6,051 bases of DNA, from positions 1 to 6,051 of the forward strand of contig JALOSH010000176.1 of NCBI GenBank assembly GCA_025458545.1, in the 5' to 3' direction. Position numbers and translations under genes: made by a program. Positions 1 to 6,051 of the stretch are shown here, piece by piece (the stretch's first letter is position 1; each line of letters opens with the position of its first letter). This stretch comes from Hydrogenophaga sp. GTDB lineage: Bacteria > Pseudomonadota > Gammaproteobacteria > Burkholderiales > Burkholderiaceae. The notes beneath the pieces are model-generated. The model made no database searches. It was not told the origin of the DNA and saw only the letters and a list, made by a program, of their open reading frames with translations.

Positions 1-443
1 CCTTCACAGGCCTGGCTGCTGAATCGCACGTGCGGATATGCGGCCACGGTGCGTGACACCAGGTCGGCGTAGCGCCGGCTGGCCAAGGTGCCCTGGGTGG
101 CCAGTACACCGACATGACCTGATCGTGTGGACTGCGCCGCAGGTCGCAGAGCCGGCTCCACACCAACCACGGGAAGCTGGGCATGGCGGTCACGCAAGGC
201 GTCGATGGCGCCCGCCGTGGCGGTGTTGCAGGCCACCACCAGGGCGTCCAGCGGCCCGCCGTCAAGCAGTGCCGCAGTGATGTGCAAGCCACGCTCGGTG
301 ATCAACTCGGCGCTTCGTCCTCCGTAAGGCGCGAACGCACTGTCGGCAACATAGACAAATCGGACCTCGGGCAGCTCGGCCAGCAGTGCGCGCAGGACGC
401 TCAGGCCGCCAACACCGCTGTCCCAGACGCCGACGGTCTTCAA
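1..443 (-). CDS. murI: Glutamate racemase, 3' end cut by window edge
   Basis: This enzyme interconverts L- and D-glutamate in the cytoplasm, supplying D-Glu for peptidoglycan; it needs no cofactor. 147 residues are visible, about half of the usual 260-280. They show the N-terminal DSGVGGLSVL motif (Asp8 and Ser9), the YVADSAFAPYGGRS segment (about residues 31-44), ACNTATAGAID with the first catalytic Cys at residue 72, then PVVGVEPA and VGVLATQGTLAS. The second catalytic Cys (CTHYP motif) would lie beyond the left edge. The start is TTG at 443-441: the codons before it in this frame contain no ATG or GTG, and homologues begin near this KTVGVWDSG segment. The TTG overlaps the fumarase stop as TTGA, which suggests translational coupling. 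No good Shine-Dalgarno sequence is visible; a weak AAAGG lies about 20 bases upstream. The family call is secure from the motifs; the start is likely but not proven. Confidence 0.93.
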   Translation of the reverse strand, partial: MKTVGVWDSGVGGLSVLRALLAELPEVRFVYVADSAFAPYGGRSAELITERGLHITAALLDGGPLDALVVACNTATAGAIDALRDRHAQLPVVGVEPALRPAAQSTRSGHVGVLATQGTLASRRYADLVSRTVAAYPHVRFSSQACE

Positions 444-1990
444 GCGCTGGTGACCGCAATGCCTTTGAACTCGCCCGAGGCAATGCGCTGCTGCCACTCG
501 GCTGGCCCCGTGATGTGGGCGCTCGTACCGCCCGAGTCCACCGCCACGGTGACCGGCATGTCGACCACGTCGAACTCGTAGATGGCTTCCATTCCCAGGT
601 CCTCGAAGCCCACCACCTTGGCGCCTTTGATGGCTTTGGACACCAGGTAGGCGGCGCCGCCGACGGCCATCAGGTAGGCCGACTTGTGGTTCCTGATCGA
701 CTCGATGGCGACCGGACCGCGCTCGGCCTTGCCGATCATGGCGATCAGACCGGTCTTCTCCAGCATCATGTCGGTGAACTTGTCCATGCGGGTGGCGGTC
801 GTCGGACCGGCCGGACCCACCACCTCGTCGCGCACCGGATCGACCGGACCCACGTAGTAGATGACGCGGTTGGTGAAGTCCACCGGCAGTTGCTCACCCT
901 TGGCCAGCATGTCCTGGATGCGCTTGTGGGCGGCGTCGCGGCCGGTCAGCATCTTGCCATTGAGCAGCAGGGTCTGGCCCGGTTTCCAGGAGGCGACCTG
1001 TTCTTTCGTCAGCGAGTTGAGATCCACACGCTGGCTCTTCTCGGTATCGGGAGCCCAGTTGACGTTGGGCCACAGGTCCAGACTGGGCGCTTCCAGGTAG
1101 ACCGGGCCGGAGCCGTCCATCACGAAGTGCGCATGACGCGTGGCGGCGCAGTTGGGAATCATGGCCACCGGCTTGGACGCCGCGTGCGTCGGGTACATCT
1201 TGATCTTGACGTCCAGCACGGTGGTCAGGCCACCCAAGCCTTGTGCACCGATGCCGAGGGCGTTGACCTTCTCGTACAGCTCCAGGCGCAGTTCCTCCAC
1301 CTGATCCAGCTTCTCGCCCCTGGCGGCCTTGGCCTGCAGTTCGTACATGTTCAGGTCGTCCATCAGGCTCTCTTTGGCAAGCAGCACGGCCTTTTCGGCG
1401 GTGCCGCCGATGCCGATGCCCAGCATGCCCGGTGGGCACCAGCCGGCGCCCATGGTGGGTACCGTCTTGAGCACCCAGTCCACCAGCGAGTCACTGGGGT
1501 TCATCATGATCATCTTGGACTTGTTCTCGGAGCCGCCGCCCTTGGCGGCCACCGTGACGTCCACCGTATCGCCAGGCACGATTTCGGTGAAGATGACCGC
1601 GGGCGTGTTGTCCTTGGTGTTCTTGCGTGCGAAGTGCGGGTCGGCCACCACGCTGGCGCGCAGCTGGTTGTCCGGGTGGTTGTAGCCACGGCGCACGCCT
1701 TCGTTGACGGCGTCCTCGAGACTGCCGGTGAAACCCTCCCAGCGCACGTTCATGCCGACCTTGAGGAAGACGTTGACGATACCGGTGTCCTGGCAGATCG
1801 GCCGGTGACCGAAGGCGCTCATCTTGGAGTTGGTCAGGATCTGGGCGATCGCATCCTTGGCGGCGGCGCTTTGCTCGCGCTCGTAGGCGCGGGCCAGGTG
1901 CTGGATGTAGTCGGCCGGGTGGTAGTAGCTGATGTACTGCAACGCGGCGGCGACGGATTCGATCAGGTCTTCCTGGCGGATGGTGCTCAT
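440..1990 (-). CDS. fumA: Class I (iron-sulfur) fumarate hydratase, single chain
   Basis: Fumarase reversibly hydrates fumarate to L-malate in the TCA cycle; class I enzymes use an oxygen-sensitive [4Fe-4S] cluster. The 516-residue protein fuses the alpha region (about residues 10-290) and beta region (about 330-510), near the usual single-chain length of 500-550. It has only three cysteines: Cys66 (ICQDTG), Cys185 (GAGWCPPG) and Cys281 (IPNCAATRH). Their spacings of 119 and 96 fit the cluster ligands of characterised class I fumarases. Other signatures are GGGSENKSKM (151-160), GPAGPTTATRMDKF (392-405), and SGGTSAHITGPAEW (486-499). The ATG at 1990 overlaps the stop of the upstream channel gene as ATGA; a weak GAAAG lies 7 bases before it. 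The C-terminal stop overlaps murI. The symbol is by type: it is FumA-like, not the fumC class II enzyme. Related tartrate dehydratases share this fold, so substrate is inferred from the fumarase-like motifs. Confidence 0.94.
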   Translation of the reverse strand: MSTIRQEDLIESVAAALQYISYYHPADYIQHLARAYEREQSAAAKDAIAQILTNSKMSAFGHRPICQDTGIVNVFLKVGMNVRWEGFTGSLEDAVNEGVRRGYNHPDNQLRASVVADPHFARKNTKDNTPAVIFTEIVPGDTVDVTVAAKGGGSENKSKMIMMNPSDSLVDWVLKTVPTMGAGWCPPGMLGIGIGGTAEKAVLLAKESLMDDLNMYELQAKAARGEKLDQVEELRLELYEKVNALGIGAQGLGGLTTVLDVKIKMYPTHAASKPVAMIPNCAATRHAHFVMDGSGPVYLEAPSLDLWPNVNWAPDTEKSQRVDLNSLTKEQVASWKPGQTLLLNGKMLTGRDAAHKRIQDMLAKGEQLPVDFTNRVIYYVGPVDPVRDEVVGPAGPTTATRMDKFTDMMLEKTGLIAMIGKAERGPVAIESIRNHKSAYLMAVGGAAYLVSKAIKGAKVVGFEDLGMEAIYEFDVVDMPVTVAVDSGGTSAHITGPAEWQQRIASGEFKGIAVTSA

Positions 1991-2874
1991 GTCTGGCTTT
2001 CGTGGGGCGTTGAAATGGGGGAGCGCGGTGTTGGCAATCCGGCATTGCGCAGCAGCGCCTTGAGCTCGCCAATCTCCTGGCGCAGCGACTGCACCTCGGC
2101 GTGGATCTCGTGCTCGATGGACTGTCCGACGTGTTCGACGGTGTTCACCGTCGACTGGTGCTCAGCCTCGCTGAAGCTCTGCATCGCGTTCACGATGATC
2201 GCGATGAACAGGTTGAGCATGGTGAACGTGGCGAACAGGATGAAGATGATGAAAAAGGCCCACGCGTAGGGAACCTTTTCCATCACGGGGCGCGAGATGC
2301 CCATCGACCAGCTTTCCAGGGTCATGACCTGGAACAGGGTGTACAGCGATCGACCCAGGTGTCCGAACCACTCCGGAAACGCGGGACCGAACAGGTGCGT
2401 GGCAATGACGCCAAACACATAGAACACCAGCAGCAAGACCAGGGCAATGGACGACAACCCCGGTATGGCCGAAAGCAGGGCACCCACCACGCGTCGCATG
2501 GAGGGAACAAGGGTCAGCACCCGCAACACCCGAAGCACGCGCAAGGCGCGCAGCACGGCGAGCGGGCCGCTGGCTGGCACCAGGGCAATGGCGACCACAA
2601 TCAGGTCGAACACGCTCCAGGGGTCACGGAAGAAAGCGCCGCGGTGGGCATACAGCCGCAGCGCCAGTTCCACCACGAACACCGCCAACAGAGCCCGGTC
2701 GATGCTTCGCAGAAGGTCTCCCGCCTGCGCCATGACCGACGGAGACGTCTCCAGGCCCAGAACCACGGCGTTGATCACGATCAAAGTCAGGATCAGATGC
2801 TGAATCTGCCGGCTGGCCACGAATTGGCCAATGCGCTGACGAAGCGATGGCGTTTCGGAAAGGGCTTCGGACAT
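1987..2874 (-). CDS. Bacterial voltage-gated sodium channel (NaChBac/NavAb-type ion transporter)
   Basis: This is a six-transmembrane, inner-membrane channel subunit expected to form a homotetramer that conducts Na+ on depolarisation. In the 295-residue form: S1 about 24-42 with Asn35 and GLETS, S2 about 58-75 with Glu69, S3 about 87-102 with Asp90, and S4 with gating arginines 109, 112, 115 and 118 at every third position. S5 is about 141-162. The pore helix and filter TLESWSM (185-191, Glu187) match NavAb as remembered and differ from NaChBac's TLESWAS. S6 is about 203-230. A C-terminal helix (about 245-276) has a heptad-like pattern, as in the tetramerisation coiled coil of this family. 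I chose ATG 2874. An in-frame TTG at 2901 would add nine residues; neither has a convincing Shine-Dalgarno, and a possible -10 at 2910-2915 leaves almost no leader for the TTG. The stop overlaps the fumarase start (ATGA). A Ca2+-selective channel is less likely, since the filter lacks the extra aspartates. Confidence 0.93.
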   Translation of the reverse strand: MSEALSETPSLRQRIGQFVASRQIQHLILTLIVINAVVLGLETSPSVMAQAGDLLRSIDRALLAVFVVELALRLYAHRGAFFRDPWSVFDLIVVAIALVPASGPLAVLRALRVLRVLRVLTLVPSMRRVVGALLSAIPGLSSIALVLLLVFYVFGVIATHLFGPAFPEWFGHLGRSLYTLFQVMTLESWSMGISRPVMEKVPYAWAFFIIFILFATFTMLNLFIAIIVNAMQSFSEAEHQSTVNTVEHVGQSIEHEIHAEVQSLRQEIGELKALLRNAGLPTPRSPISTPHESQT

Positions 2875-2909
2875 GGTGCTTGCAAGAGCCTGTTGACGCA
2901 AAACCCAGT

Positions 2910-2915
2910 ATTTTA
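2910..2915 (-). promoter_or_regulatory. Possible -10 box of the channel-fumarase-murI operon
   Basis: Read leftward, these bases are TAAAAT, one mismatch from the sigma70 -10 consensus, 35 bases before the chosen channel ATG. No good TTGACA-like -35 is seen 16-18 bases upstream, so this is a weak prediction. If right, transcription starts near 2903, which favours the ATG at 2874 over the TTG at 2901. Confidence 0.3.
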
Positions 2916-2947
2916 GGGAGCTTGGGCTGGCCTTTGGGCACTACCAT

Positions 2948-2998
2948 GTAAGTGGCTCGTAAGAGCCTTTGCGCACATTCCGGTGGTTGATTCCCACC
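2948..2998 (+). promoter_or_regulatory. Repeats in the acs leader/promoter region
   Basis: Between the divergent channel and acs genes lie two GTAAG copies (2948-2952 and 2959-2963), 11 bases apart start to start. A short inverted repeat GGCTC-GTAA-GAGCC (2954-2967) overlaps the second copy. Another, GGTGG-7-CCACC (2982-2986 and 2994-2998), lies just before the acs Shine-Dalgarno. The 11-base period is about one helical turn, which could suit a tandem activator site, but the elements are short and may be chance. No convincing -35/-10 pair for acs was found. Confidence 0.25.
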
Positions 2999-3004
2999 AT
3001 CCCC

Positions 3005-3012
3005 AGAGGAGA
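3005..3012 (+). promoter_or_regulatory. acs ribosome binding site
   Basis: AGAGGAGA contains AGGAG (3007-3011), a strong Shine-Dalgarno match 8 bases before ATG 3020. It decides the acs start: an in-frame TTG at 2969 would add 17 residues that do not look like Acs. Confidence 0.85.
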
Positions 3013-3019
3013 CTTGCCC

Positions 3020-5014
<1,995 letters not shown>

Positions 5015-5020
5015 ACCGGC

Positions 5021-5042
5021 GGCCAGGGCTGCGGCCCTGGCC
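5021..5042 (+). terminator. GC-rich hairpin just after acs
   Basis: A perfect 9-base inverted repeat, GGCCAGGGC and GCCCTGGCC, encloses a 4-base loop (5030-5033) six bases after the acs stop. No T-run follows, so it is not a classical intrinsic terminator alone. It may protect the acs 3' end or assist the stronger terminator at 5064-5091. Confidence 0.5.
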
Positions 5043-5063
5043 TGACAAGGTTCTAGAACGCAA

Positions 5064-5091
5064 AAAACCCGCTGGGTGACCAGCGGGTTTT
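5064..5091. terminator. Bidirectional rho-independent terminator between acs and the cytochrome gene
   Basis: A perfect 12-base stem (AAAACCCGCTGG with CCAGCGGGTTTT) encloses the loop GTGA at 5076-5079. The GC-rich core is flanked by an A-tract on the left and a T-tract on the right, so it has a U-run when read in either direction. Its place between converging genes fits a shared terminator. Confidence 0.9.
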
Positions 5092-5113
5092 CTGTCTTGA
5101 TGGGGTGGTTGTT

Positions 5114-5396
5114 TTACTTCACGCCCAGCACCCAGGTTGCCAGTTTTTTGGCGTCTGCGTCGTTGACCTGCGGGTTGGCCGGCATGGGAATCGCTCCCCA
5201 CACGCCCGAACCGCCCTTCTGGATCTTGGTGGCCAGCATGGCTGCAGCCTGGGCAGTCCTTGTAGGATGGACCGACCAGCTTCTTGTCGACAGCGTGGCA
5301 GGCCATGCAGTTCTTGCTCTTGGCCAAAGCCTCGTCCGCCAGCGCGGGAGCAGAAAGGGTGGCCAAAGCGGCCATAATCAGGATTGCATGTTTCAT
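5114..5396 (-). pseudogene. c551-type cytochrome c, frameshifted with probable internal deletion
   Basis: This family comprises small periplasmic monoheme electron carriers. Starting at ATG 5396, with GAGG 8 bases upstream, the first frame gives a Sec signal peptide ending APALA (cleavage after residue 20), then CMACH (Cys30, Cys33, His34) and KKLVGPSYKD (38-47). The rest of the domain continues in a different frame from 5257 to the TAA at 5114-5116: 47 codons with KGGSGVWGAIPMPANP, whose Met is the expected axial heme ligand, and the terminal helix DADAKKLATWVLGVK. About 17 residues normally lie between YKD and the K/RI(K/Q) segment. Here only 28 bases remain, so a deletion of about 23 bases near 5250-5258 would explain both the shift and the missing helix. 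As it stands, translation would run to 4950 in the acs antisense without the Met ligand. A sequencing or assembly error is the main alternative. Confidence 0.85.
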
Positions 5397-5438
5397 CGTC
5401 AGAGCCTCGTGGGTGAAAATGGAAGAACCACGAAGCGG

Positions 5439-5444
5439 ATTCTA
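5439..5444 (-). promoter_or_regulatory. Likely -10 box of the cytochrome c gene
   Basis: Read leftward this is TAGAAT, a good sigma70 -10, giving a start near 5432 and a leader of about 35 bases with the GAGG ribosome binding site. The -35 region (about 5459-5467) holds only a partial TTGTTC match and overlaps a palindrome at 5460-5474. Confidence 0.45.
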
Positions 5445-5459
5445 GCCATGTGGTGCGTG

Positions 5460-5474
5460 AACAAACGGTTTGTT
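5460..5474. repeat. Perfect 15-base palindrome, possible operator
   Basis: AACAAAC and GTTTGTT flank one central G with no mismatch. It lies in the 122-base gap between the divergent cytochrome c and Trp-rich protein genes, over the expected -35 region of the cytochrome promoter and 44 bases before the Trp-rich ATG. This symmetry suits a dimeric regulator. It does not match the FNR consensus (TTGAT-N4-ATCAA), and no regulator is identified. Confidence 0.45.
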
Positions 5475-5518
5475 ACAGACCCTTGCCGCACTTCATCGGG
5501 TCTTTACCGGAGCCTGTG

Positions 5519-5764
5519 ATGTATTTTGTGATGGCAGGCATTGCCCTGTTGCTGCTCAAGTACTTCGAGATCGGATTCGTCGCCGCATGGTCATGGTGGT
5601 GGGTGCTGACCCCGTTCGCCCTGGCTGTGGGCTGGTGGGCCTGGGCCGATTCCACCGGCTACACCAAGCGCAAGGCGATGGAAGCCATGGACAAAAAGAA
5701 GCAGGAACGCATCGATCGTCAGCGCGAGTCGCTGGGTCTGCGCAAGCCGAACCGCCGTCGCTGA
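5519..5764 (+). CDS. Small Trp-rich membrane protein
   Basis: This 81-residue protein resembles the 'small Trp-rich protein' family (TIGR04438, recalled from memory), which has no established function. It starts with a hydrophobic segment (about 2-14), KYFEIG, then a second hydrophobic stretch (about 21-43) rich in tryptophan: residues 24, 26, 27, 28, 39, 40 and 42, with WSWWWVL and WWAWAD. After [16 protein letters not shown] comes a strongly basic tail ending in RRR, expected on the cytoplasmic side. The start is ATG 5519, with GGAG at 5509-5512 six bases before it. A GTG at 5516 and a longer form from GTG 5450 are possible, but the latter would run through the palindrome and the cytochrome promoter region, and its extra residues are not family-like. 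It is divergent from the cytochrome c gene and upstream of ilvD in the same direction; no functional link is shown. Confidence 0.88.
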   Translation: MYFVMAGIALLLLKYFEIGFVAAWSWWWVLTPFALAVGWWAWADSTGYTKRKAMEAMDKKKQERIDRQRESLGLRKPNRRR

Positions 5765-5901
5765 CGCGCCGGTCCTGCCCCCATGCCCCGGCCCACATCC
5801 CTCGTGATCGAGGGTGTTACCCCACCGATGGCGGGGTTGTGCGCCATCAGTGGGCGATAATTTCAGCCCCGTTCCCGTCCCATCCCTTCTGTCCAGAACC
5901 C
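5765..5901 (+). promoter_or_regulatory. Structured region upstream of ilvD
   Basis: This gap holds three short inverted repeats: CCCTCG-TGAT-CGAGGG (5799-5814), ACCCC-9-GGGGT (5819-5823 and 5833-5837) and GATGGCG-8-CGCCATC (5827-5833 and 5842-5848). The last two overlap and cannot form together. None has a T-run, so they are at best weak terminators for the Trp-rich gene. GATAAT at 5856-5861 may be a -10 box for ilvD, but no good -35 is placed. A 25-codon frame (5783-5860) spans the hairpins. No clear Shine-Dalgarno precedes the ilvD ATG. Confidence 0.35.
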
Positions 5902-6051
5902 ATGCCAGCCTACCGTTCCAAGACCTCCACCGCCGGCCGAAACATGGCGGGTGCCCGTGCCCTTTGGCGCGCCACCGGCATGAAGGATGGTGATTTCTCC
6001 AAGCCCATCATCGCCGTCGCCAACTCCTTCACCCAGTTTGTGCCAGGCCAT
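5902..6051 (+). CDS. ilvD: Dihydroxy-acid dehydratase, 5' part only
   Basis: IlvD dehydrates 2,3-dihydroxy-acids to 2-keto acids in isoleucine and valine synthesis (and so also leucine and pantothenate supply), using an iron-sulfur cluster in the cytoplasm. Only the first 50 of roughly 600 residues are visible, but they are diagnostic: [10 protein letters not shown], then [16 protein letters not shown] (12-27), and [17 protein letters not shown] (34-50), which closely follow the start of E. coli IlvD as remembered. ATG 5902 matches the family's N-terminus exactly, though no Shine-Dalgarno is evident before it. The catalytic and cluster residues lie beyond the right edge, so whether the gene is intact cannot be judged here. 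Confidence 0.95.
   Translation, partial: MPAYRSKTSTAGRNMAGARALWRATGMKDGDFSKPIIAVANSFTQFVPGH

Noticed and set aside
386..2269. 627-residue open frame on the + strand across fumarase and the channel end
   Set aside because: It is antisense to two strongly supported genes, is low-complexity in Gly, His, Val and Arg, and shows no domain. It is a by-product of high GC codon use.
2969..3019. Upstream TTG start extending Acs by 17 residues
   Set aside because: ATG 3020 has a strong Shine-Dalgarno at ideal spacing, and the extension encodes the ribosome binding site region itself.
5863..6051. Open frame on the - strand at the right edge
   Set aside because: It is antisense to the clear IlvD N-terminus and has no recognisable feature.

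Overview
The window is GC-rich DNA that reads like a chromosomal stretch of a betaproteobacterium, most likely Burkholderiales and possibly Comamonadaceae. The basis is protein similarity judged by eye: a single-chain class I fumarase, an acetyl-CoA synthetase, a small Trp-rich membrane protein of a family known mainly from Burkholderiales, and IlvD. No search was run, so the genus is not assigned. No mobile element, CRISPR array, tRNA or rRNA was seen.

Layout. Positions 1-2874 form a leftward gene cluster that is transcribed in the order bacterial voltage-gated sodium channel, class I fumarase, glutamate racemase (murI, cut by the left edge). Both junctions are 4-base stop/start overlaps (ATGA and TTGA), so the three are probably one translationally coupled operon. 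Divergent from it, acs (acetyl-CoA synthetase) runs rightward from 3020 to 5014. It ends in a cluster of inverted repeats that includes a strong bidirectional rho-independent terminator at 5064-5091. Converging on that terminator is a leftward c551-type cytochrome c gene (5114-5396). It carries a frameshift, probably caused by a deletion of about 23 bases, which separates the heme-binding CxxCH half from the half holding the axial methionine. Divergent from the cytochrome is a rightward 81-residue Trp-rich membrane protein gene (5519-5764). A 137-base gap containing several hairpins and a 25-codon reading frame follows, then the first 50 codons of ilvD (5902 to the right edge).

Function. Acs feeds acetyl-CoA into central metabolism and fumarase is a TCA-cycle enzyme. 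MurI supplies D-glutamate for peptidoglycan, and IlvD serves branched-chain amino acid synthesis. The Nav-type channel is the unusual partner: its selectivity filter matches NavAb as I remember it, and it is the first gene of an apparent housekeeping operon. The points most worth a second look are that operon, the broken cytochrome, a perfect 15-base palindrome in the cytochrome promoter region, and the structured region before ilvD. I see no clear novel multi-gene system.
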